A DNA stretch of 64,000 bases from an uncultured Kordiimonas sp. (GTDB lineage Bacteria > Pseudomonadota > Alphaproteobacteria > Sphingomonadales > Kordiimonadaceae): NCBI GenBank assembly GCA_947503575.1, contig CANNDZ010000001.1:62001-126000 (forward strand). The letters run 5' to 3'. Made by a program: the position numbers and the translations under genes. This document shows positions 36,885 through 45,493 of this stretch, one piece after another. Position 1 is the stretch's first letter, and each line of letters opens with the position of its first letter. Below the pieces are notes generated by a model that worked only from the letters and a program-made list of their open reading frames with translations, did no database searches and had not been told where the DNA came from.

Positions 36885-37871
36885 CTAAATGGCAACGGTC
36901 TCACCAATGCCCGCATCCTGCGCTTGCTGCAAAACGGCCCATGCGGCGTACAAGTCCTGAGTGAAAAGCCCCAGCGATTTATACAAAGTAATATCATCGT
37001 TAGTGCGCCGCCCCTCGATTTGGCCAAGCACCAGGGTACCAATCTCTCCGACAATATCGCTTTTGTTAAAATGGCCTTCACGCATTGGGATCAATAAATC
37101 ACCCGCTTCCCTCAGGGCCCCTTCAATATGATCAACATAAACCTTGCTTAGGCACACCGCCTTGGTATCTGCTTCCCGGCGTGTTGGTTCATGTGAGCCA
37201 ACCAGATTAACGTGAGCGCCGGAACGCAGCCACTTCCCCTCGAGCACTGATGCGGACGCGCCTGTTACAGTCGAGACAATATCACAAGACGCGGCTTCCT
37301 CTATTTCATCTGTGGCAACAACCGTGCACGCAAGAGAAGCAGAAAGTTCCCCAGCAAGCTGTTTTGCTTTTTCTAAATCTCGTCCCCAAATAACTGTGTT
37401 TTTGATTGAAGGTCTGGCACTGGCAATAGCCTGTGCATGATACCGTGCCTGGACGCCCGTACCGATAATACCGTGACTGAGTGCATCTTTTCTGGCCAAT
37501 AGCTGTGTTGCCAAACCCAATGAAGCCGCCGTTCTGAGCGCCGTAACAGAGGTGCCATCAATTAACGCGACTGGCGCACCGGTCTGCTGGTCAAAAAGCA
37601 CTATTGCACCTTGAATTGAAGGGTAGCCTGTCTGTTCGTTGTCAGGATGCAGGCTCAAAATTTTTGTGCCATAAACTGGCACCCCGGACGCCGCACCGGG
37701 CATGAAGCCAAGTTGTCCGCCGCTATCGATGGCTGGCATAAACGTTCTGGCAGGAGTGAAAGTTGCTCCGCTTGAAATTGCGATCATGGCTTCGCGCATT
37801 GTGCCAATGCATGATGCCATTGGCAAAAGCGTATGGACCATATCGCCGCTAATTACTTTTATCATTGTCAT
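36885..37871 (-). CDS. Ornithine cyclodeaminase / mu-crystallin family dehydrogenase
   Basis: A 328-residue protein. N-terminal substrate domain (FTPARTFMPAIDSGGQLGFMPG), then a Rossmann domain with IGTGVQARYHAQAI (NAD(P) site) and VIWGRDLEKAKQLAGELS. Family members include ornithine cyclodeaminase, ketimine and delta1-pyrroline-2-carboxylate reductases, and alanine dehydrogenases; imine reductases of this group appear in D-amino-acid and hydroxyproline catabolism, which would suit the locus. ATG 37871 follows GGGGAAA; the longer frame to 37982 adds a Cys/Trp-rich non-conserved leader. It is convergent with the GntR gene, 28 bases between stops. Confidence 0.9.
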   Translation of the reverse strand: MTMIKVISGDMVHTLLPMASCIGTMREAMIAISSGATFTPARTFMPAIDSGGQLGFMPGAASGVPVYGTKILSLHPDNEQTGYPSIQGAIVLFDQQTGAPVALIDGTSVTALRTAASLGLATQLLARKDALSHGIIGTGVQARYHAQAIASARPSIKNTVIWGRDLEKAKQLAGELSASLACTVVATDEIEEAASCDIVSTVTGASASVLEGKWLRSGAHVNLVGSHEPTRREADTKAVCLSKVYVDHIEGALREAGDLLIPMREGHFNKSDIVGEIGTLVLGQIEGRRTNDDITLYKSLGLFTQDLYAAWAVLQQAQDAGIGETVAI

Positions 37872-38118
37872 GCTCTGGTTTCCCCAATTTTGGCACCACC
37901 CGCCATAGTTCGACCATACGATTGTTTCTAAGCAGCGGTCACAGCTCATAAGACCACACATGCCGTCAACGTCAAAACTCACTTAAACAATATTTATTTT
38001 GATTTGGGGTATATTATAGCTTACTTATTCAGTTTATTAGCTTGATTATATTAGAGACAAATCACCTGACCAGATATATCAATATTTGGTCTTTCAGCGA
38101 CGCCAGGGGAGGAAACCT

Positions 38119-40053
38119 ATGACTATCCAACGGAGCACACGAAGCATTGCTGCGGTGATCGTTTCGCTATTTTTAGGTCAAGCACTCGCCCACGCCCAAA
38201 CGCACAGTAACGCACAGGCAATTGAGCAGAATCAGGAGTTGGAAGCCTTTATTGACGGGATGGTGACCGCCAATAGAGAGCAACACAACATGGCCGGTGT
38301 AGCTATCTCCGTCGTTCAGGGTGACAAGCTGTTAGTCTTAAAGGGGTACGGGTACGCTGACATTGAAAAGCGGGAGCGTGTTGACCCAGCCCACCATATG
38401 TTCCGTGTCGGGTCCATCACGAAAACATTCACTTTTACTTTGTTGATGCAATTGGTGGAAGAAGGGCGTGTTGCCCTTGATGCCGACGTTAATGACTATC
38501 TGACCAAGTTTAAAATTCCACCGGCATTTGGAAAACCAATTTTGATACGTGATTTGCTGACCCACCGCCCCGGTTTCGAGGAAAGCTACCGCGATCTGTT
38601 TGTGAACGCTCCTGAAAAATTCATGCCGCTTGAGCAGTGGCTGATGAATAACATGCCTGCACGGGTATTCCCGCCGGGTGAAAAAACCAGTTACTCCAAC
38701 TACGGCGCTGCGCTTGCCGGATACATCGTGCAGGAAATTTCAGGCACGTTGTATGAAGACTATCTGGAAGAGAAAATTCTCGTACCTCTGGGGATGAAGC
38801 TAACAACTGCAAAACAGATTTTACCGCCTGAGAGCGAGCAAAGCATGTCGCAAGAGCAAGTTGAAAATGTCGCCACTGTGTACGGTGCCAACCCAGGATA
38901 CCTGAGCCCTGAAGACTTTGAACTGATTGTGGGTGCGCCCGCGGGGTCTATTTCCTCAACCGCACTTGATATAGCGCGCTACATGAGCGCCCATCTTGGC
39001 AACGGAGCGTTTGAAGAGGCTCGTATCATACAGCCCGAAACCGCAGCTCTTATGCAATCAAGGCCTTATCCCGGTCGCCCAGCAGCCGATTATGCGCACG
39101 GTTTTCGGACTGTGAACATGGAAGGGTACGACACCTTCGAGCATGGTGGCGCAACTGCGACGTCCTATTCTTCGATGGTTATGGTTCCCGACTTGGGCAT
39201 CGGTGTTTTTGTAACGACCAACGGCGCAGATTACGGGCTGGCCCCGCAAGTTATGGCTCGCCAGCTGGCAAGAAAACTGATTGGGGATCGTAGCAAAGGT
39301 GAACCCGACTATATTGATTTTTCTGCGAAAGATGCCGCACCGTTTATCGGGCGTTACATGACAACGCGGCGCATCTACGAAGGGCGCCTTAAGATCCTGA
39401 GTGCTTTTTCGGGCGCAGACACAGTTTCCCTGTCCCCCAACAATGGCCTGCTCATCGGCGGAGCCGCGCCTAATGAATATTTCCCCATTGGCGACCAGGC
39501 ATTCCGTTCACCCAAAACCGGCGAAGTTGTTGCCTTTGTGCTTGGGGAAGACGGCAACGCGATTCGCTATACGGTTGGCTATGGTCATACCACGATGGAC
39601 CGTATGCCAGCCGACACAAACCCTCAGGCTTTGTATTTGGCAATTGCTCTGGCTGCTGTTTTATCCTTAACCCAGTTTGCGGCGGCTTGGCGAAGGCGCT
39701 CCGAACCTAAACCGGCAGAGATTTGGACTGTCCGACTATATCGCTTACAGCTTTTTTCTGCCACCTCCATGACGCTTCTTCTTCTGACAATGGTGTTTTT
39801 TGTCGCCGAATTAAGCGCATATGGAAACAGCGTCATTTTCGCGTGGCCTATCACAAGTGTCAGCCTGCTGATCGCGTTTGTCATTTTGCAGCTGTTTTTC
39901 ACAATCGCTTTGTTGACAGGGCTATGGCCATCACTATCCAAAAGCCGTTTCCCTGTGTGGGGCAAAATCCATTATGGGGTGCTTACCGCCGTCTTTGCAA
40001 ACCTGATGCTACAGTTTCATAACTGGAACATGATTGGTTTCAATTACTGGTAA
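38119..40053 (+). CDS. Exported SxxK serine hydrolase with membrane tail (paralogue of the gene at 28938-30884)
   Basis: A 644-residue protein with the same layout as the left-arm hydrolase: signal peptide (IAAVIVSLFLGQALAHAQ), SxxK (S99-I-T-K102), YSN (192-194), HGG (EHGGATATSYSS), then a beta domain and a C-terminal membrane region (YLAIALAAVLSLTQFAAAW and three more segments). It probably acts on D-amino-acid amides or peptides in the periplasm while anchored to the inner membrane. AGGGGAGG precedes ATG 38119, so the extension to 38086 is rejected. First gene of the right arm. Confidence 0.9.
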   Translation: MTIQRSTRSIAAVIVSLFLGQALAHAQTHSNAQAIEQNQELEAFIDGMVTANREQHNMAGVAISVVQGDKLLVLKGYGYADIEKRERVDPAHHMFRVGSITKTFTFTLLMQLVEEGRVALDADVNDYLTKFKIPPAFGKPILIRDLLTHRPGFEESYRDLFVNAPEKFMPLEQWLMNNMPARVFPPGEKTSYSNYGAALAGYIVQEISGTLYEDYLEEKILVPLGMKLTTAKQILPPESEQSMSQEQVENVATVYGANPGYLSPEDFELIVGAPAGSISSTALDIARYMSAHLGNGAFEEARIIQPETAALMQSRPYPGRPAADYAHGFRTVNMEGYDTFEHGGATATSYSSMVMVPDLGIGVFVTTNGADYGLAPQVMARQLARKLIGDRSKGEPDYIDFSAKDAAPFIGRYMTTRRIYEGRLKILSAFSGADTVSLSPNNGLLIGGAAPNEYFPIGDQAFRSPKTGEVVAFVLGEDGNAIRYTVGYGHTTMDRMPADTNPQALYLAIALAAVLSLTQFAAAWRRRSEPKPAEIWTVRLYRLQLFSATSMTLLLLTMVFFVAELSAYGNSVIFAWPITSVSLLIAFVILQLFFTIALLTGLWPSLSKSRFPVWGKIHYGVLTAVFANLMLQFHNWNMIGFNYW

Positions 40054-40240
40054 TGCACTATCACCCTCTTCGCCGCAGCGACGATCAACAATACTAATTA
40101 TTCCGCTTTATTTTTTATTTTGGCTGAATTAATATTGTTTTCAGTCCAAATCTGCGGTATCTAATGCGCTCTATCCGTTCAATGGTGAGCGCTCACAAAG
40201 TAGCAGCACCGCAAAGACAAATGACATCAGGGAACCGATT

Positions 40241-41794
40241 ATGAAGCCATTGGGGCAGTATTTCGCGAAACTAATACTTCTAATAGGGGTTTTGTCCTGG
40301 CCAGTGTCAGCCGATGACTATGATCTTGTTGTTATCGCAGGCCGCGTCCTTGATCCGGAAACGGGGCTAGATGCTCAGCGAAACATTGGCATCAAAAACG
40401 GCAAGATCGTTATTGTTACCACCAGCACCATTTCGGGCACACAAACAATTGATGCTACAGGCCTTGTTGTAAGCCCTGGCTTCATTGATATGCACGCCCA
40501 TGGGCAAACTATTCCAGCAGCGCGGATGCAGGCGATGGACGGCGTTACCACTGGCCTTGAACTTGAGGCCGGTGTGTTACCTGTATCAGCATACTATGAT
40601 GATATGGCCCAAGAAGGCCGGCCTATTAATTACGGCGCTTCTGTGAACTGGGCTCACGCGCGAATAGCCGCCCATCTGGATATCGAGCCAAGCCATACAT
40701 TAGAGTGGTTCTTGAGCAATTTTGGCAACCCCAAATGGCAATCCACCATTTCGAGCACAGACCAGCTCAATAAAATTAGAGCCATGGTATCTGAAGGCTT
40801 GGACCAGGGCGGTTTAGGGGTTGGTTTTTTGCTTGGATATGCCCCGGGCACCGGGCGCAAAGAATACTATCAAATCTCAAAACTGGCGGCGGAACGCAAG
40901 GTACCAACATTCACTCACGCGCGGTTCCTGTCGATGCTGGAGCCTGAAAGTTCTTTTGAAGGCATGGCAGAAATCATTTCCGTTGCGGCTGGCACGGGCG
41001 TTGCCGCCCATATCGTCCATCTTAATTCAATAAGCCTGCATGACATAGACATCATAAAACCACTGATCATCACAGCGCAAAAGAGCGGAGTCAGGATCAC
41101 GACAGAAGCCTACCCCTACGGTGCTGGATCAACAGGGATCGGAGCCGCCATGTTTCGCGGCCCAAACTGGAGAGAGCGCACCGGAGGCATGACCGCCAAT
41201 AATTTTGACGTCGGCGGCAAGCGACTGACTGAAGAAGAGTTCGCTTACCTTCAAAAAGAAAAACCTGAAACAGAAACCATCATTCACTTTCTTGATGTGA
41301 CCAAAAACGAAGACAAAGCCAAACTTGATATGTCTCTCTTGTTCCCCGGGGGGGTTATTGCGTCTGACGGTGTGCCGTGGACTATTGATGGACACCCCGT
41401 AGAGAAAGAAACATGGCCTTTACCACAAAACGCATGGTCTCACCCTCGCGGTGCAGGAACCTATGCCCGCTTCTTGCGCCAATATGTTCGCGAAACTGGT
41501 GCCGTAACACTTTTAGAAGCAATTGGGCGCATAAGCTATGGGCCTGCAAAAATACTGCAAAATTCTGTTCCGCAAATGAAACAGAAGGGGCGCATACAAA
41601 CAGGTGCAGACGCCGATATCGTCATTTTTGATTTAGCGACCATTACAGACCGCGCAACATTTGCCAAACCAGCGCAACCCTCGGCAGGCATCTCCCATGT
41701 AATCGTGAATGGCCAACTGTTAGTGGAAGACGGCATTCTAAACACAACCATAATGCCGGGTAGGCCAATCAGAAACGCGCAGCAGAGTAAATAA
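40241..41794 (+). CDS. Exported D-aminoacylase / N-acyl-D-amino-acid deacylase family amidohydrolase
   Basis: A 517-residue protein with a signal peptide (LILLIGVLSWPVSA). Amidohydrolase frame DYDLVVIAGRVLDPETG and the C-terminal ADIVIFDLATITDRATF. Unlike the left-arm relative it keeps HxH (H85, H87 in FIDMHAHGQT); Glu107 or Glu109 sits at the bridging position (GLELEAGV), with His ligands in TFTHARFL and HIVHLNS and Asp in IASDGVPW. It should therefore have a complete metal site and hydrolyse N-acyl-D-amino acids or a related amide in the periplasm. AGGGAACCGATT precedes the ATG. A YkvI-type transporter gene follows after 19 bases. Confidence 0.9.
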   Translation: MKPLGQYFAKLILLIGVLSWPVSADDYDLVVIAGRVLDPETGLDAQRNIGIKNGKIVIVTTSTISGTQTIDATGLVVSPGFIDMHAHGQTIPAARMQAMDGVTTGLELEAGVLPVSAYYDDMAQEGRPINYGASVNWAHARIAAHLDIEPSHTLEWFLSNFGNPKWQSTISSTDQLNKIRAMVSEGLDQGGLGVGFLLGYAPGTGRKEYYQISKLAAERKVPTFTHARFLSMLEPESSFEGMAEIISVAAGTGVAAHIVHLNSISLHDIDIIKPLIITAQKSGVRITTEAYPYGAGSTGIGAAMFRGPNWRERTGGMTANNFDVGGKRLTEEEFAYLQKEKPETETIIHFLDVTKNEDKAKLDMSLLFPGGVIASDGVPWTIDGHPVEKETWPLPQNAWSHPRGAGTYARFLRQYVRETGAVTLLEAIGRISYGPAKILQNSVPQMKQKGRIQTGADADIVIFDLATITDRATFAKPAQPSAGISHVIVNGQLLVEDGILNTTIMPGRPIRNAQQSK

Positions 41795-41813
41795 AGAATT
41801 TCCACCAAGCCTG

Positions 41814-42918
41814 ATGCACAAGGATACGGATCATACGCTTTTTCAAAATATATATTCTGCCGGGATTTATTTTTCAGTCTGTCGTTATAGGTGGTGGCTA
41901 TGCGACAGGCCGTGAGTTGATTGAATTTTTCTTTAGCGCAGGGCCAAAAGGCGGCGTTTTGGGTCTGTTGGTTGCCGGTGCCGTTTTTGGAATTGTGCTG
42001 GCACTCAGTTTTGAATTGGCCCGTATCAGCAAAATGTACGACTATCGCAGTTTTTGCCGCACCCTTTTGGGGCGCGGTTGGTTCCTGTTTGAGATCTGTT
42101 ATCTTATCCAACTGCTTCTCATTCTCGCCGTCATCGGCTCTGCAGCTGGTGAATTGACGGCCTCAAATTTTAATATGCCCCCGATTGCCGGCACGCTAGC
42201 CTTAATGGCACTGGTCGGCATTCTTACCTTCAATGGATCACACGTTATAAAACGTGTTTTGGCGAGCTGGTCCATATTGCTGTACGGGGTCTACCTGCTT
42301 TTGTTTATTCTCGCATTCAAAGCATTTGGCGCTGATATAAAAAGCACTTATAGCCAAGCAACCGTTGGTGCAGGCTGGCTTTCGGGCGGCATACTTTATT
42401 CAGGCTACAATGTTGCTGTTGTGCCTGCGGTTTTATTCGCAGTAACCAGCCATAAAAAACGCCGCGAGACTATAGGGGCCGGGCTGCTTGCTGGGGCGAT
42501 TGCTGTTATTCCAGCGATCTTGTTTTTTGTCGCCATGATGGGACAGTACCCGAAAATTGGTGATCAACCGGTGCCTGCAAACTTCCTGATGTCAACACTG
42601 GATATAGGTTGGTTGGCGCTGATCTTCCAAATCGTGGTATTCGGCACCTTTGTAGAAACAGGGGCCGCCCTGCTGCATGCATTGAACCAACGCCTGGAAA
42701 TTTCATTCAGTGAAGGCGGCAAAAGATTGCCACGGGCGGCTAGACCAATCGTTGCGATCTCTTTCCTGATGATAGCGATTTTTGCGGGCCACCAGTTTGG
42801 GATTGTTGGCCTGATAGCCAGTGGATATGGCCTGCTGACACTGGCATTTATCGCTGTACTGATCCTACCGCTATTAACCGTAGGCGTTTGGAAAATAGCC
42901 AAAAACGATGATATTTGA
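41814..42918 (+). CDS. YkvI-family (APC-like) membrane transporter, apparent frame disruption near the start
   Basis: A polytopic protein of about 367 residues with ~10 membrane segments, COG3949/YkvI type, a little-studied relative of amino-acid permeases. The conserved N-terminus (ILPGFIFQSVVIGGGYATGR) is readable from 41854 in the frame that ends at 42918, but that frame has no ATG, GTG or TTG between its upstream stop (41812) and a TTG at 41917, inside the first membrane helix. ATG 41814 lies in another frame (MHKDTDHT); removing one base near the T5 run at 41839-41843 would join it to FFKIYILPG. Otherwise an ATC (41830) or ATA (41833) start after AAGGA is needed. Confidence 0.75.
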
Positions 42919-42934
42919 AGAATTAGGACTGGTT

Positions 42935-43969
42935 ATGAGAACAATAGAGATTAAAGCCCCCTACATCATATTTACTGGCGAGGCGACAGACAGCACATAT
43001 GCCAAAACCGGCCTTGGTTTGGTCGAATGGCGACCGGAACTGTGTAAAGGGCAAATCAGACTAAGCAGCGGCTCCATTGATTTGGGCCTACCCTTCATGA
43101 GCCTGGAGCAAGCTGTCGATCAGGGCATCAAGTCGCTTATTATTGGTACAGCGTCTGTCGGCGGCGCCATTCCAGCCGACTGGCTGAATACGCTGGAGCA
43201 TGCAGCGAGCCTGGGCCTGGATGTTGTAGGCGGCGTACACACACGCCTTAACGACGTCGCACGACTTAAAAATGCCGCTCAGGCATCAGGGGCAGACCTG
43301 ATTGACGTGCGTGTCGCCCCTAACGATTTGCCGGTTGGAACTGGCAAAAAACGAAGTGGAAAAAGGCTGCTGATGGTGGGCACCGATTGTGCCGTCGGTA
43401 AAAAATACAGTGCGCTTGCACTGGAACGAGATATGAAAGCTGCAGGCTTGAACACGGACTTCCGCGCAAGCGGTCAAACCGGCATCATGATAGCAGGCAA
43501 AGGTATCCCAATTGATGCGGTAGTTTCAGATTTTGTGTCCGGCGCGGCAGAGCTTTTATCGCCAGACAATAGCGAAGATCATTGGGATGTGATTGAAGGA
43601 CAGGGTGGTATATTTCACCCCGGTTACGCAGCCGTTAGTCATGGTCTTTTGATTGGTTCTCAGCCAGACGCTTTCGTTGTTTGCCACGAAGCCAATCGCA
43701 CTCACATATCGGGTTGGCCGGATTTCAAGCTGCCCACAATTCAGGATGTAATTGACCGCACAATTGAAATTGGGCGCTTAACAAACCCCGACATCAGGTG
43801 CGTTGGCATTAGTATCAACACGTCTCATCTGCACGAAAGCGATGCGGTTCAATACCTGGAAACTATTGCAGGCAAAACAGACCTGCCCTGCGTGGACCCG
43901 GTACGGTTTGACGCTGGCCCGGTTGTAGCAGAATTGATTTCCAGCTTTCAACTGGAGGCTGTCGCCTAG
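42935..43969 (+). CDS. dgcN: DUF1611 protein, DgcN-like D-glutamate N-acetyltransferase candidate
   Basis: A 344-residue DUF1611 protein: N-terminal Rossmann-like domain (1-140) and a P-loop-like domain starting GTDCAVGKKYSALAL (149-163) with DVIEGQGGIFHPGYAAVSHG. DUF1611 includes DgcN, described in marine bacteria as acetylating D-glutamate so that an enolase-superfamily racemase (DgcA) can convert it to N-acetyl-L-Glu. A dipeptide-epimerase-type gene is in the opposite arm of this locus. ATG 42935 follows AGGA; ATG 42908, overlapping the transporter stop, is the alternative. Cytoplasmic. The symbol rests on family and context. Confidence 0.82.
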   Translation: MRTIEIKAPYIIFTGEATDSTYAKTGLGLVEWRPELCKGQIRLSSGSIDLGLPFMSLEQAVDQGIKSLIIGTASVGGAIPADWLNTLEHAASLGLDVVGGVHTRLNDVARLKNAAQASGADLIDVRVAPNDLPVGTGKKRSGKRLLMVGTDCAVGKKYSALALERDMKAAGLNTDFRASGQTGIMIAGKGIPIDAVVSDFVSGAAELLSPDNSEDHWDVIEGQGGIFHPGYAAVSHGLLIGSQPDAFVVCHEANRTHISGWPDFKLPTIQDVIDRTIEIGRLTNPDIRCVGISINTSHLHESDAVQYLETIAGKTDLPCVDPVRFDAGPVVAELISSFQLEAVA

Positions 43970-44064
43970 CAGACAGCAGTATGACGCCAATAAAGAGGCA
44001 CACAAAGTAGACTGCCTGAATGTAACACCTTGATGTAAAGCCCGAATATCACGGGAGGAATTTT

Positions 44065-45093
44065 GTGAAAAAGGCCCTGAAAATTATCAGTATTATCCTG
44101 TTGGTGCTTATCACGGGACCGTTGGTCATTGGCCAATTTTTACGCCTTATAGCAACAGAGGTTCCCCCACCTGGCGATCTTTTCGATGTTGGCGGATATA
44201 AGCTGCATATTCATTGCACCGGACCAGACAACCCAAACCTACCCCTGCCAACGGTTGTTATAGAAGCAGGCGCTGGCGCACCGTCACCCACCTATTACTG
44301 GTTACAAAAGGGTATCGCGGAAACCACCAAAGCGTGCGTGTATGATAGGGCAGGCCTCGCCTGGAGCGAAGAAAGCGGGTTGCCCCGCGACTCTGAGACC
44401 GTAGCAACCAAACTGCATACCCTACTAGATGCTGCAGGCATTGATCGCCCCTTTGTATTTGCAGGCCATTCGATTGCCGGGCTATACATGCGCTACTATG
44501 TCGAAAAATACCCGCAAGACTTAGCCGGTTTAATATTTCTGGACCCCAGCCACCCGGATCAAATTGAAGCGTTTGGGTTGAGCCCTGAAGTGGATGCCAC
44601 CCAGACAGAAACGCTTGAACAGCAAATGGCTGCTGTGAGGCTGATGATACAATTGGGTTTGACAGAAATATACAACCCTATGGTCGCCTTGGCACCGGAC
44701 GTAGCCAGCATGCCGCACAATATTCAAGACCAAACGCATTATGTGACAACGCGCCTGCGCTATATTGATGCGGTACCCTTGGAGAGTGGCGGTTTTGCCA
44801 TGGCCGCCGAACAAGCAGCAGAAAATGCGTCCCTCGGTGATCGGCCGGTAATTGTGATCTCTGCAACGGAGCCAATACCGGCAGAGACGTTACCTAACGG
44901 CTTTCCAGCAAACCTGACCGAAATCTTCACTGGTCTCCACAAAGAAATCGCCGCTTTATCCAGCAGCGGCAGACATATAGAAATAGACACAGCCAATCAC
45001 ATGAGCTTAGTCACAAATAAAGAACAAGTCGCAAAAACGCTCCCTTATATACGGGACGTCATAATTGAAGCTGCCCAGCAGAAAAACCCTTAG
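44065..45093 (+). CDS. Membrane-anchored alpha/beta hydrolase
   Basis: A 342-residue protein with one N-terminal membrane segment (IISIILLVLITGPLVIGQFL) that probably anchors it in the inner membrane facing the periplasm. Alpha/beta-hydrolase fold: VVIEAGAGAPS near the oxyanion hole, nucleophile elbow GHSIAG (Ser136), LIFLDPSHPDQ, and a C-terminal His in TANHMSL. Probably an esterase, amidase or peptidase. The GTG start at 44065 is supported by GGGAGGA. It follows the DgcN-like gene by 95 bases; the spacer contains a small hairpin around that gene's stop. Last gene of the right arm, substrate unknown. Confidence 0.88.
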   Translation: MKKALKIISIILLVLITGPLVIGQFLRLIATEVPPPGDLFDVGGYKLHIHCTGPDNPNLPLPTVVIEAGAGAPSPTYYWLQKGIAETTKACVYDRAGLAWSEESGLPRDSETVATKLHTLLDAAGIDRPFVFAGHSIAGLYMRYYVEKYPQDLAGLIFLDPSHPDQIEAFGLSPEVDATQTETLEQQMAAVRLMIQLGLTEIYNPMVALAPDVASMPHNIQDQTHYVTTRLRYIDAVPLESGGFAMAAEQAAENASLGDRPVIVISATEPIPAETLPNGFPANLTEIFTGLHKEIAALSSSGRHIEIDTANHMSLVTNKEQVAKTLPYIRDVIIEAAQQKNP

Positions 45094-45493
45094 CTTTATA
45101 GGCCCATCTTCCGTGGCACCTTGACAAGGTCTGGCATGCGTTGCTGCTCGTGCGTTTACGGGTGCATTACAAAATGCGGGGCCACTCGGTGATCAATTTC
45201 CGGTGAACTGTGTCACAGGGCTGGAAATGGTATTCGATAGCCCCTATATGACCGGTTACAAACCGTTAAAGAAAGACTTTACCCTCGCCATTGTAAGCAG
45301 GCTTAGCGCGCCCAAGAGATGCAGTACTGAAACCTTTATTAGCCACCAAACCAGCGGTTTCTAATGATTAGATGCTGGTTTAGGTTTGACCAAAGTCAGT
45401 ACCGATTGTGTCTCAATGATTATTGTGTGGCTGCAAAATACGGCACTTTACTGTATAGCCTTTTTACATCCCTTATGACCCAGGACACCTACT
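45094..45493. other. 400-base gap with a start-less 79-codon open frame
   Basis: No normal gene. A plus-strand frame is open from 45125 to the TAA at 45362-45364, with a protein-like sequence (for example NCVTGLEMVFDSPYMTGYKP), but has no credible start or ribosome site. It may be a degenerate gene remnant; I do not recognise the family. The remaining bases upstream of 45494 presumably hold the fpr promoter. Confidence 0.35.

Noticed and set aside
28938-40053. SxxK hydrolases as antibiotic-resistance beta-lactamases
   Set aside because: The fold and motifs fit, but the C-terminal membrane tails, the lack of an AmpR-type neighbour and the D-amino-acid gene context favour peptide or amide hydrolysis.
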